Positions 16,763-24,828 of a DNA stretch of 64,000 bases are shown in pieces. The position numbers and the translations under genes are program-made. The notes beneath the pieces are model-generated. The model did not search any database. It saw nothing but the letters and a program-made list of their open reading frames with translations, and was not told the origin of the DNA. How positions within the stretch are numbered: position 1 is the stretch's first letter; every line of letters starts with the position of its first letter. The stretch is from positions 124,001-188,000 of the forward strand of contig CAJTUK010000005.1 of NCBI GenBank assembly GCA_910579525.1. The letters run 5' to 3'. Source of the DNA: an uncultured Christensenella sp. (GTDB lineage Bacteria > Bacillota > Clostridia > Christensenellales > Borkfalkiaceae).

Positions 16763-17140
16763 TTAAAATACGTTTTCCAGCTTTACCGAATACGCGTCGG
16801 GCAGGTTCTTTGCAATTTCTTTCAAAACTTCCACTTTACCTAACGCAAGCTCGTAATTGCCCGTATACAACAGTCCGCAACACTCCGACAGCCAGTAATC
16901 TATATAAGAAATATCGTTATGCGGTATAAAAACGTGCAGTTTTTCTTTTTTGTCCGCCCATACCGTGCGCACGGCGTAACCGTCCTCCGCCGTAGCCGTT
17001 TTTTCCTCGATTTTAGTATAAAGCGAATCCAGCGCGGAAGAAAACTCGTTAAACTGCTCTTGCAGATACCACTCGGTAAAAATAAAAATGCCTATGCAGA
17101 CCGCTATTGCGGTTAGCGTGTAAATTATAGATTTTACCAC
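16763..17140 (-). CDS. DUF4363 family protein
   Basis: A 125-residue protein with one N-terminal membrane helix (VKSIIYTLTAIAVCIGIFIF) and an extracytoplasmic helical domain containing WYLQEQFNEFSSALDSLYTKIE and IPHNDISYIDYWLSECCGLLYTG, which fits DUF4363. It follows the DUF421 gene with a 7-base overlap (17134-17140), the standard pairing in Clostridia. It is presumably the membrane partner of that protein. Function is not established beyond a link to spore-formers. Confidence 0.85.
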   Translation of the reverse strand: MVKSIIYTLTAIAVCIGIFIFTEWYLQEQFNEFSSALDSLYTKIEEKTATAEDGYAVRTVWADKKEKLHVFIPHNDISYIDYWLSECCGLLYTGNYELALGKVEVLKEIAKNLPDAYSVKLENVF

Positions 17141-17808
17141 TTTCCGTTCACCTCCGTCTGCAAAATTTTATAGTGCTCGCCGCTCTTTTGAAAGTAAACG
17201 CGCCCCTCGCCGTTTACGGTCATAACCACAACGTCCTTCAACTTCGTTTTCTGTTCCTTCAAAATTTTATCGAGCTTGTCCGTATCGAAACCGCAGCGGG
17301 CAAGATTTTTTTTGTCCGCCTTGCCTCTGTCAACAAGCAAGAGCGAAAGGGAAGAAGAGGCTTTTTCCTCCTTTTCCAGCGCGGAAAAAGAGCCGTTCGC
17401 CTCGAATATGCCGTAATAAACGTCGTCCAGATTAAAATAACCGGCTACGCGCATACTCTCGATAAGGTCGCTCACGTCCAGATTGTTTTTCTTAAGCTGA
17501 AACTCGTCTATTCCGTTTTTGTTTATCACAACGGAGGGTTTTCCGCTGATAACGCTTTTAACGGGTTTGAACCACAGCTCCAAAAGCCACACAACCTGAT
17601 GCAGAATAAATATCGTCACTATGGCGATAACTCCGTATAAAAGCGGAATGGAGCTGTCCGCCATGGGTATGCATGCAAGCTCGGCAATAACCAGACTTAT
17701 TACGAATTCAAACGGTTGCATCTCGCCAATCTGGCTTTTGCCCATAAGCCGCATTATCAAAAGCAATACCAAAAATATAATAGCCGTGCGAATGAAAATA
17801 AGTGCCAT
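17134..17808 (-). CDS. DUF421 (YetF-like) membrane protein
   Basis: A 224-residue protein with three N-terminal membrane helices (about 3-20, 33-50 and 55-80) and the conserved loop LIMRLMGKSQIGEMQPFEFVISLVIAELA. The soluble C-terminal part contains GKPSVVINKNGIDEFQLKKNNLDVSDL and a DDVYYGIFEANG strand, as in YetF. YetF-type proteins influence spore or envelope properties, but their molecular role is unknown. It forms an operon with the DUF4363 gene and is divergent from folC, sharing the intergenic region 17809-17886. Confidence 0.9.
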   Translation of the reverse strand: MALIFIRTAIIFLVLLLIMRLMGKSQIGEMQPFEFVISLVIAELACIPMADSSIPLLYGVIAIVTIFILHQVVWLLELWFKPVKSVISGKPSVVINKNGIDEFQLKKNNLDVSDLIESMRVAGYFNLDDVYYGIFEANGSFSALEKEEKASSSLSLLLVDRGKADKKNLARCGFDTDKLDKILKEQKTKLKDVVVMTVNGEGRVYFQKSGEHYKILQTEVNGKW

Positions 17809-17842
17809 AAAATGAGTATCGGCAAAATAACTTACAATATTC

Positions 17843-17871
17843 TTGCTTTATTTGCTCATTTGTGCTATTAT
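17843..17871 (+). promoter_or_regulatory. Promoter of the folate operon
   Basis: TTGCTT (17843-17848), 17-base spacer, TATTAT (17866-17871). The start of transcription would fall near 17878, only about 9 bases before the folC ATG, with no Shine-Dalgarno site. Confidence 0.65.
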
Positions 17872-17886
17872 TGATACCGTACAGCT

Positions 17887-19056
17887 ATGAATTTAAAAGA
17901 CGTTTTAACCGCGCTCGACGGGCTGTCGAAACGTGGAATGAACTTCGGACTCGAACGCACCCGCGCGCTTTTAAACGGGCTGGGTTCGCCCGATAAACAA
18001 CTCAAAATAATCCATATAGCAGGCTCGAACGGCAAGGGCTCCACCGCGGAATTCCTCACGCGTATACTTATCGCGGCAGGCAAAAAAACGGGCTCGTTCA
18101 CCTCGCCCGAAGTCTACGGCTATTTTTCGCAGTTCCGCATAGACGGCGAAGATATCGGGCAAGACCTATTTACAAAAGCTTTCGGCAAGGCTGTTTCGGT
18201 TGCCTGCGGTTCTTACGGTCAGGCTACCCGCTTCGAGGTGGAAACTGCGGCGGCGCTGTACGCTTTTGCCCTCGTCGGGTGCGAATACGCGGTGGTGGAG
18301 TGCGGTCTGGGCGGCTTATACGACGCAACTAACGCGATAGCGCAAAAGGAACTCGCCCTCATAACGTCCGTAAGTCTGGAACATACCGCCGTGCTCGGCG
18401 ATACTATAGAGGATATATGCCGCCACAAGGCGGGAATAATTAAAAACTGCCCCGCGATAGTAAGCGGGTGCGTTCAGGGCGAGGCGCGCCTTTTCTTTAA
18501 AGACCTCGGCGCCGAATTCGCCGAAAAAGCGCGTTTAAACGAATACAAACTCAAAGCCGCGGGCTGTATGCAACCCTATAACGCGGGGCTCGCCGCGGCT
18601 GCGGCTCGCAAACTCGGCATAGCCGAAAGCGCAATATATTCGGGGGTCAACGCGGCGGAGCCAGAAGGAAGAATAGAGATAATAAAGCGCGGCGCCACCT
18701 ACATTTTGGACGGCGCGCACAACCCCGAAGCGTTCAAACCCCTCTGCGAATACCTCAAAGATATAGAGAGCGACAATTTAACCGTCGTTTACGGTTGCCT
18801 TGCCGATAAGGATATCGCGGGCAATTTAAAATTACTCTCCCGCGTTACCGACAGAATAGTCGCCGTCGAATGCGACAGTCCGCGCGCTCTGTCGCTTGAA
18901 AAAACGCTGAAAGAGTGTAAAAAATATTTCAGATACGCAAGCGCCGCAAATTCTGTTGAGGAAGCGTTACTCTGCTCGCGCACGGCTTTCGTGGCGGTGT
19001 GCGGTTCGTTCACCCTGTTAAAGGAGGCAAAAAATTGGATAGAGAAAGAGTCATAA
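17887..19056 (+). CDS. folC: Folylpolyglutamate synthase/dihydrofolate synthase
   Basis: A 389-residue Mur-ligase-fold enzyme. The P-loop HIAGSNGKGSTAEFL (about 44-58), the SPEVYGYFSQFRIDGE segment and the later ILDGAHNPEAFKPL mark FolC. It adds glutamate to dihydropteroate or folates using ATP. It is slightly shorter than the usual 420-430 residues. It opens the folate operon, and its 3' end overlaps the folE start by 22 bases. The short leader without a Shine-Dalgarno site suggests near-leaderless translation. Confidence 0.92.
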   Translation: MNLKDVLTALDGLSKRGMNFGLERTRALLNGLGSPDKQLKIIHIAGSNGKGSTAEFLTRILIAAGKKTGSFTSPEVYGYFSQFRIDGEDIGQDLFTKAFGKAVSVACGSYGQATRFEVETAAALYAFALVGCEYAVVECGLGGLYDATNAIAQKELALITSVSLEHTAVLGDTIEDICRHKAGIIKNCPAIVSGCVQGEARLFFKDLGAEFAEKARLNEYKLKAAGCMQPYNAGLAAAAARKLGIAESAIYSGVNAAEPEGRIEIIKRGATYILDGAHNPEAFKPLCEYLKDIESDNLTVVYGCLADKDIAGNLKLLSRVTDRIVAVECDSPRALSLEKTLKECKKYFRYASAANSVEEALLCSRTAFVAVCGSFTLLKEAKNWIEKES

Positions 19057-19580
19057 AGGCGGTTGAAGAGCTGCTTTCCGCTCTCGGGCAGGACGCCTCG
19101 CGCGAGGGCTTAAAAGACACTCCGCGCAGGGTTGCAGACGCCTATGCGGAACTCTTGTCCGGCGACGGCAAAACTGCGGAAGAATATCTTTCGCGCACGT
19201 TCGAAGCCGATTGCGGCGATATAGTCGTGGAAAAGGACATCTGGTTTTCTTCTACGTGCGAACACCATTTAATGCCCTTTTTCGGCAAAATCGCAATAGC
19301 GTATATTCCCGACGGCAAAGTGGTGGGGCTGTCCAAACTCGCCCGCACCGTAGACGTTTTTGCAAAACGGCTCCAACTGCAAGAGAGGCTCACCCGCCAG
19401 ATTGCGGAAGAGATTATGCGCTGTTTAAAGCCCAAGGGCGTGTTCGTTATCTGTCAGGCGGAACACACCTGCATGACCTGCCGCGGCGTAAAAAAGGCGG
19501 GCAGCGTCACGTTTTCGAGTTGCGCCCTCGGCGAGTTCGACGGCGAAAGAAAAAAAGAAGTTCTGGAACTTATAAAATGA
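19035..19580 (+). CDS. folE: GTP cyclohydrolase I
   Basis: Starts at TTG 19035, seven bases after AAGGAGG (19021-19027); the frame is open further upstream, but nothing supports an earlier start. The 181 residues show the FolE signatures STCEHHLMPFFGKIAIAYIP and GLSKLARTVDVFAKRLQLQERLT, and the zinc ligands Cys (CEHH), His and Cys (HTCMTCRG). It converts GTP to dihydroneopterin triphosphate, the first step of folate synthesis. The TGA stop overlaps the ATG of folP. Confidence 0.95.
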   Translation: MDRERVIKAVEELLSALGQDASREGLKDTPRRVADAYAELLSGDGKTAEEYLSRTFEADCGDIVVEKDIWFSSTCEHHLMPFFGKIAIAYIPDGKVVGLSKLARTVDVFAKRLQLQERLTRQIAEEIMRCLKPKGVFVICQAEHTCMTCRGVKKAGSVTFSSCALGEFDGERKKEVLELIK

Positions 19581-20371
19581 AAATAGGCAACGCTGAATTC
19601 AAAGACTACACTTACGTAATGGCTATAATAAACCTCACGCCCGACAGTTTCTGGAAAGAGAGCCGCAAAACCTGCGACGAGGCGCTTTTCGCCGTAGAAA
19701 AGGCAATAAACGAAGGCGCCTCCATAATAGATTTGGGCGCACAGTCCACCCGTCCCGGCTATACCGAGGTTAGCGCGGAAGAAGAAATTTCCCGTTTCGA
19801 ACGCCCGCTCATGCTCGTCAAAGAAAGGTTCGATATTCCCGTGTCGCTCGATACTTACTTTGCCGAGAGCGCAAAGATTGCGCTTGCCGCCGGCGCCGAT
19901 ATGATAAACGATATTTGGGGCTTGTCGCTCGGCAACGGAATGGCTGAAGCGGTCGCAAAACGCGGCGCGTCAGTCTGCATAATGCACAACTCCAAAACTC
20001 CTTTGCAAGGGGATATATGGGGGTCAATTACAAATTTCCTCGAAAAAAGCGTTCAAACCGCACTTTCCGCGGGCATAGATAAAGACAAAATAGTTTTAGA
20101 CGGAGGCATAGGTTTTGCAAAGAACAAAGAGCAGAATCACGAACTGTTAAACGGTTACGAGCGCCTTTTGCCCCTCGGATATCCCTTACTTTTGGGCGCC
20201 AGCCGCAAATCGATGTTCGGCGGCAACGTTGAGGACAGGCTCCCCCAAACGCTCGAAAGCACCCGCCTTGCGGCAAAAAAAGGCGTGCTATTCGTCCGCG
20301 TGCACGACGTAAAGGAAAACGTTGCGGCAATTCGTGAAACATACGACGTTATTCGGGGTAAAAGAAAGTGA
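19577..20371 (+). CDS. folP: Dihydropteroate synthase
   Basis: A 264-residue TIM-barrel enzyme beginning at ATG 19577 (ATGA overlap with folE). The signatures MAIINLTPDSFW, IDLGAQSTRPGYTEVSAEEE, DMINDIWG, ILDGGIGFAK and LLGASRKSMFG correspond to the pterin and p-aminobenzoate binding loops. It joins p-aminobenzoate to dihydropterin pyrophosphate and is the sulfonamide target. The usual D-P-G-I-G-F is D-G-G-I-G-F here. Translation is coupled on both sides. Confidence 0.95.
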   Translation: MKIGNAEFKDYTYVMAIINLTPDSFWKESRKTCDEALFAVEKAINEGASIIDLGAQSTRPGYTEVSAEEEISRFERPLMLVKERFDIPVSLDTYFAESAKIALAAGADMINDIWGLSLGNGMAEAVAKRGASVCIMHNSKTPLQGDIWGSITNFLEKSVQTALSAGIDKDKIVLDGGIGFAKNKEQNHELLNGYERLLPLGYPLLLGASRKSMFGGNVEDRLPQTLESTRLAAKKGVLFVRVHDVKENVAAIRETYDVIRGKRK

Positions 20372-21162
20372 ACGCAATAAAGATTCGCGGTCTCGAAATC
20401 TCCGCACGGCACGGCGTCAATCCGGAAGAAAAGGTTTCTCCGCAACCCTTTGTGTTCGACGCCGATATTTACAAAGACTTTTTTTCCGCATATAAAAACG
20501 ATGACTTGTCCGCAACCGTCAACTATTCCAAGGCGTGCACACTAATAGCCGCCGTCGCGCTCGAAAACAGCTTCGATTTGATCGAAACTCTGGCATATAC
20601 CTGCGCCAACGCGCTCATAAAGGAATTTTCTGCTGATAAAGTCTCGCTCACCGTCTGGAAGCCGCGCGCCCCCGTAAAACTCAAATTTTCAAACCTCGGG
20701 GCAACGGTGGAAGTCGAACGCGTAACCTCTTACCTCTCGCTCGGTTCGTCGCAGGGGGACAGGGAGGCGTATATAAAAAAGGCGTTAAACCTTCTTGATA
20801 AAACGGAGGGTATAACCGTTAAAAAGATCTCTTCGTTTATAGACACGGAGCCGTACGGCGGAGTGGCGGAAAACAGATTCCTGAACTGTGCGGCGGAAAT
20901 AGAAACTTATCTCCCCCCGCTCGCGTTACTTTCTGAAATCCACCGTATAGAGGCGGAGTGCGGCAGGGTGAGAACAAAGCGCTGGGCGGACCGCACGCTT
21001 GATATAGATATTATTTTCTACGGCGGCAGGGTGCTGAATCTCCCCGAGCTCACCGTTCCGCACCCCGAATACGCAAAACGCGGGTTCGTGCTCGTGCCTT
21101 TAAAAGAAATCGCCCCCGCCTTCGTTTGCCCGCTTACCCGCAAAAGAATAAGCGATATGTAA
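20368..21162 (+). CDS. folBK: FolB-FolK fusion: dihydroneopterin aldolase / HPPK
   Basis: Starts at GTG 20368, overlapping the folP stop. Residues about 1-117 form a dihydroneopterin aldolase (IRGLEISARHGVNPEEKVSPQ, ATVNYSKACTLI, LIETLAYTCANAL). Residues about 120-264 form the pyrophosphokinase (YLSLGSSQGDREAYI, SSFIDTEPYGG, FLNCAAEIET, RWADRTLDIDIIFYGG, VPHPEYAKRGFVLVPLKEIAP). The fused enzyme makes dihydropterin pyrophosphate for FolP. Total length (264) equals the sum of the two domains, so neither is truncated. Confidence 0.95.
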   Translation: MNAIKIRGLEISARHGVNPEEKVSPQPFVFDADIYKDFFSAYKNDDLSATVNYSKACTLIAAVALENSFDLIETLAYTCANALIKEFSADKVSLTVWKPRAPVKLKFSNLGATVEVERVTSYLSLGSSQGDREAYIKKALNLLDKTEGITVKKISSFIDTEPYGGVAENRFLNCAAEIETYLPPLALLSEIHRIEAECGRVRTKRWADRTLDIDIIFYGGRVLNLPELTVPHPEYAKRGFVLVPLKEIAPAFVCPLTRKRISDM

Positions 21163-21240
21163 AATGTTCACACGGGCAAAACAGCCGCGTCGGTTTTTTC
21201 AAAATCATTGTGCAAACTGCACAAAATTTTTTAAAAAATA

Positions 21241-21313
21241 TATACAAACGATAAATAATGTGATATAATCGCTAACTGTAAAAGTGTTATTTTCACTTGC
21301 GCTTAAAAAGCGC
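21241..21313 (+). promoter_or_regulatory. Promoter and leader hairpin of the Ppx/GppA gene
   Basis: An extended -10 (TGTGATATAAT, TATAAT at 21264-21269) with a poor -35 (TATACA 21241-21246). The leader carries a stem-loop TGCGCTT-AAA-AAGCGCA (21298-21314), ending at the ribosome-binding site. Confidence 0.5.
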
Positions 21314-21327
21314 AGAGAGGTGTGATT

Positions 21328-22842
21328 TTGGAAAAGATTGGCATAATTGATTTGGGCTCCAATTCGGCAAGGCTGGTAATAGTAAATCTCTTCGAAGACG
21401 GCTACTTTATGGTAGTGGACGAGCTTAAAGAGAGCGTGCGTCTCGGTCAGGATATGGAGCGCGACGGGTTCTTAAAACCCGCCCGCGTAGCAGAAACAAT
21501 CAAAACTTTAAAAATGTTCCGCAAGCTCTGCGATTCCAGCGGCGTAACGCGCATTATCGCCGTTGCAACCGAGGCGGTGCGCAGGGCTAAAAACCAGCGC
21601 AGTTTCCTTGACGAAATTCAGGCGACCTGCGGAATTAAAATCCGCGTGCTCACCGCCGAAGAAGAAGCGGTGCTCGTTTACCGCGGCGTAATAAACACTA
21701 TGGACGTGCCCAAGGGCATCGTGCTCGAAATAGGCGGCGGCTCCACAAAAATAGTCTATTACAACCGCAGGAATATGCTCAACTACGTAACCCTCCCGTT
21801 CGGCGCGGTTACGCTTACCGGTCTGTTCTCCGGCGACGGCTTAAAGCCTGAAGAGCAGGCGGCAAAAATAGAAGAGTTCTTCACAAAACAGCTCGAGGGA
21901 GTCGAGTGGCTCAAAGAGGTGGATCATGACGTTCAGATGATAGGCTGCGGCGGTTCCTTCCGTAACCTTTTCAAAATTACCAAAATGGTGCATAAATATC
22001 CTCTGGACACCGTGCACAACTATAAGATGCAGGTTGAGGACTTTACGCCCGTATACGATATGATTAAGGTTCTCGACCTCGACAAAAAGAAAAAGATAAA
22101 GGGGCTGTCTACCGAACGCGCGGATATTCTCCCCGCGGCTCTCGCGGTAATCAAATCGTTTACAGACTATATGCACGTAGAACAGTTTATTTTCTCCGGC
22201 TCCGGTCTGCGCGAAGGAATTATGTTCAATCAGGCGCTCCCCATGACGGTGGAAAAGCCCATTGCCGACGTGTTGAACTATTCGCTCACAACGCTCGTAA
22301 AATACTACGGTTGCGAAGAAAAGCACGTGGAACACGTAGTGAATTTGAGCATACAGCTCTTCAAGCAACTGCGCGTTTTACACAAATTCCCCCGTCAGTA
22401 TCTCAAAATTTTAAAGGTCGCCGCAATGCTTCACGACTGCGGCATGCGCATGAAATACTACAACCATCAGCGCCACAGCTGGTATATGATTTTAAACTCC
22501 ACGCTGTACGGCGTCAGCCACAGGGATATAGTTCTCGCCGCGTTTACGGCTTGTTGCCATAAAAAAGAGGATATTAACGCCTACGACTGGGCAAGATACC
22601 GCGACGTCGTTTCCGAAGACGACCTCGAAGTAGTCAAAAAACTCGGCGTTATGCTCCGCATAGCCGAAAGTTTGGACCGTGCCGGCGCAGGTACCATCAA
22701 GAGCATAAACTGCGATATTCTGGGCGATTCGGTAATCATGAAAACCGAAGTCGAGGGCGACGCCTCTCTCGAAATCAAAAACGCCATGGCAGCTTCAACC
22801 GAGTTCAGAAAGTCCTTCCATAAAAATCTGGAAATTTTATAA
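21328..22842 (+). CDS. Ppx/GppA exopolyphosphatase family protein with C-terminal HD domain
   Basis: A 504-residue protein. The start is taken as TTG 21328, eight bases after AGAGAGG (21314-21320); GTG 21322 would be too close to that site. Residues about 1-300 form the actin-like fold (GIIDLGSNSARLVI, VATEAVRRAKN, IVLEIGGGSTKIVYY, IGCGGSFRNLFKI). Residues about 305-500 carry an HD hydrolase domain (AAMLHDCGMRMKYYNHQRHSWY, ACCHKKED). The family hydrolyses polyphosphate or pppGpp. It has its own promoter and terminator, so it acts outside the folate operon. Confidence 0.9.
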   Translation: MEKIGIIDLGSNSARLVIVNLFEDGYFMVVDELKESVRLGQDMERDGFLKPARVAETIKTLKMFRKLCDSSGVTRIIAVATEAVRRAKNQRSFLDEIQATCGIKIRVLTAEEEAVLVYRGVINTMDVPKGIVLEIGGGSTKIVYYNRRNMLNYVTLPFGAVTLTGLFSGDGLKPEEQAAKIEEFFTKQLEGVEWLKEVDHDVQMIGCGGSFRNLFKITKMVHKYPLDTVHNYKMQVEDFTPVYDMIKVLDLDKKKKIKGLSTERADILPAALAVIKSFTDYMHVEQFIFSGSGLREGIMFNQALPMTVEKPIADVLNYSLTTLVKYYGCEEKHVEHVVNLSIQLFKQLRVLHKFPRQYLKILKVAAMLHDCGMRMKYYNHQRHSWYMILNSTLYGVSHRDIVLAAFTACCHKKEDINAYDWARYRDVVSEDDLEVVKKLGVMLRIAESLDRAGAGTIKSINCDILGDSVIMKTEVEGDASLEIKNAMAASTEFRKSFHKNLEIL

Positions 22843-22891
22843 TTTGTTTTCTGCAACGTTTCGGCGGCATAGCCCGCGCAATAAAATCCGC

Positions 22892-22925
22892 ACGCCCCGT
22901 TTCGGGGCGTTAGTTTTAATTTTTA
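22892..22925 (+). terminator. Terminator of the Ppx/GppA gene
   Basis: ACGCCCC (22892-22898) and GGGGCGT (22904-22910) form the stem, followed by a T-rich tail reaching to the maf start. The short distance to maf (ATG 22929) leaves no room for a promoter after it, so maf may depend on readthrough. Confidence 0.85.
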
Positions 22926-22928
22926 CAT

Positions 22929-23486
22929 ATGAGATACATACTCGCCAGCGCCTCTCCGCGCAGAAAAGAGCTTCTGGCTCATATTCTGCCGTCGTTCGAG
23001 GCAATCCCCTCCAACGAGGAAGAAAAAGTCAATATTTCGCTGTTTCCGGAGCAGATGGCTTGCGCCCTCGCTGAAAATAAGTGTTCCTCGGTGTTCGCCC
23101 GCAATCCGCAAGCAACGGTCATCGGTTGCGACACTATCGTGGTGTTCGGCGGTCAGGTTTTAGGCAAACCCAAAGACGCGCAAGACGCCCGCAACACGCT
23201 TAAAAGGCTTTCCGGCAAAACGCACTACGTCATAACCGGCGTGTGCGTGCAAAACAAATATAAAAAACTCGTAGACTTCGATAAAACCGAAGTCAAATTC
23301 GACGTCCTTTCGGAAGAATTCATAAATTCCTACGTCGCAAGCGGTTCGCCTATGGATAAGGCGGGCAGCTACGGCATACAGGACGGCGGGCTAGTAAAAG
23401 AATACTACGGCAGCTATACCAACGTAATGGGGTTGCCCGTCACACTTACGAAAAAACTTCTCGACGGAGTTAAAATCGACGTATGA
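22929..23486 (+). CDS. maf: Maf-family nucleoside triphosphate pyrophosphatase
   Basis: A 185-residue protein with the Maf signatures ILASASPRRKELL (about 4-16), VIGCDTIV, LGKPKDAQDARNTLKRLSGKTHYVITGV and DKAGSYGIQDGG. These enzymes hydrolyse dTTP, UTP or modified nucleotides and affect division. The Shine-Dalgarno site is absent. Its stop overlaps the start of the MreB-like gene by 4 bases, a neighbourhood often seen in Bacillota, where maf and mreB genes adjoin (with radC between, absent here). Confidence 0.92.
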   Translation: MRYILASASPRRKELLAHILPSFEAIPSNEEEKVNISLFPEQMACALAENKCSSVFARNPQATVIGCDTIVVFGGQVLGKPKDAQDARNTLKRLSGKTHYVITGVCVQNKYKKLVDFDKTEVKFDVLSEEFINSYVASGSPMDKAGSYGIQDGGLVKEYYGSYTNVMGLPVTLTKKLLDGVKIDV

Positions 23487-24496
23487 AGAGAATATCAATA
23501 GATTTCGGCGCGCAGACTACAAAAATTTATATGTACGGTTGCGGGGTGGTGCTCATGGAAGCCACCTGTATAGCCGTGGAAAAATTTCAGGACGGCGGCG
23601 AAACGGTGCTTTCGGTAAAATCCTGCGGCGACAGGGCGCGCGCGCTTTCGGGCAGAGCGGCTTTAAACACCCGCATAATCAACCCCGTTTTCGAGGGCGA
23701 TATCGTTTACGAAAACCTTGCCGCCGAACTTTTAAGCTACTTTCTCGAAAAAATAGAAATCACCCGCAAAAAGGCGCGCCGCACCGAGGCGGTGTTCATT
23801 CTGCCTTGCGGCGTCAAAGACGGTGTTAAAGAAAAGTACCGCCGCGTTGCCGAATCCTGCGGCATAGGCGCCGTATACTTTACGTTCACGCCGTTCGCCG
23901 CGGTGCTCGGTCACAACGTTTCAATTAACGAGAGCACGCCGATGTTCTCGCTCGATATCGGTCATTCCGTCACCAATATAGCCGCAATCTCGCAGGACGG
24001 TATAATCTCCGGTTTGAGCGTAAACCTCGGAGGCGGCAACATAGACGTCCATTTAATAGACGAACTCGCGGAAGAATTCAACCTCAAAATAGGCTCGCTC
24101 ACCGCCGAAAAGCTCAAAAACACGGTAGGCAGTCTTTTGGAAGACGATAACAAAATAAACGTTGTGGAGGGGCGCGACGTCAAGAGCGGCTCGCCCGCCT
24201 CGGTCGCGGTCAACTCCTCGCAGATTTCCGGCGTTATAACCGCGTATGCGGATAAAATTTTAGAATACGTCGCTCTCGTGCTCTCAAAACTCCCCGCCGA
24301 AGTCGCCTCGGGAGTAATGCACGGCGGAATTTACCTTTCCGGCGGACTCATCAAGCTCGACGGGCTCGCGGAATATATAGAAAATAAGCTCAATATCCGC
24401 GTCAACGTACCGGAGGAACCTCAACTCGCCTCCGTCATAGGCGGCGGCGCGATTATTGCAAACGATACCCTTTTAGACAGGTTTACAATCAATTAA
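23483..24496 (+). CDS. MreB-like actin-family rod-shape protein
   Basis: A 337-residue actin-fold protein. Visible motifs are the N-terminal phosphate loop (IDFGAQTTKIYMYG), the second phosphate loop (FSLDIGHSVTNIAAISQDGI), GLSVNLGGGNIDVHLIDELAEEFNLKIG, and the adenosine motif (GGIYLSGGLIKLDGLAEYIENKL), all in MreB order. It is more divergent than typical MreB and lacks some residues of the polymer interface region, so a specialised paralogue is possible. The ATG overlaps the maf stop. The predicted role is to form membrane-bound filaments that guide wall synthesis. Confidence 0.8.
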   Translation: MKRISIDFGAQTTKIYMYGCGVVLMEATCIAVEKFQDGGETVLSVKSCGDRARALSGRAALNTRIINPVFEGDIVYENLAAELLSYFLEKIEITRKKARRTEAVFILPCGVKDGVKEKYRRVAESCGIGAVYFTFTPFAAVLGHNVSINESTPMFSLDIGHSVTNIAAISQDGIISGLSVNLGGGNIDVHLIDELAEEFNLKIGSLTAEKLKNTVGSLLEDDNKINVVEGRDVKSGSPASVAVNSSQISGVITAYADKILEYVALVLSKLPAEVASGVMHGGIYLSGGLIKLDGLAEYIENKLNIRVNVPEEPQLASVIGGGAIIANDTLLDRFTIN

Positions 24497-24646
24497 ATTC
24501 AATAACAATATAAATTCGTCAATAAATCAATACCCCCCTGCAAGCCGTGTAAAAATCAACAAAACACAGCGTTGCCCGCCTTACCGGTTGCCGCGACAAT
24601 GTGCTTTTCGTCAATCGCGCTTGCCGCATAAAATAAACCGTCCGCC

Positions 24647-24679
24647 CCCCGCGCAAAACACGCGCGCGGGGCGTTTTTT
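24647..24679 (+). terminator. Terminator of the maf/mreB-like pair
   Basis: CCCCGCGC (24647-24654) and GCGCGGGG (24664-24671) with a T tract at 24674-24679. The rest of the 332-base gap (24497-24828) has only the lepA promoter and no credible gene. Confidence 0.85.
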
Positions 24680-24769
24680 GCGCTTCCGAAATTTTTAACG
24701 GATAAAAAGCGCGGCGGAATATAAGTTTTTCACGCCGCAACATTTTACCTTGATTTCACCCGCTTTTCC

Positions 24770-24819
24770 TTGATTATTGCGGCAAAATCTAATATAATTA
24801 ATTTGATTAATCAAATTAA
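24770..24819 (+). promoter_or_regulatory. lepA promoter overlapping a perfect 22-bp palindrome
   Basis: TTGATT (24770-24775), 17-base spacer and TATAAT (24793-24798). A perfect palindrome of half-site TTAATTTGATT spans 24798-24819, starting on the last base of the -10 and covering the predicted start of transcription. This is where an operator would block initiation; it could also form a hairpin at the very 5' end of the mRNA. Confidence 0.65.
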
Positions 24820-24828
24820 GAGAGAACT

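Noticed and set aside
24519..24743. Minus-strand ORF of 74 codons
   Set aside because: No ribosome-binding site or recognisable domain; it overlaps the terminator at 24647 and has a composition typical of a chance frame.
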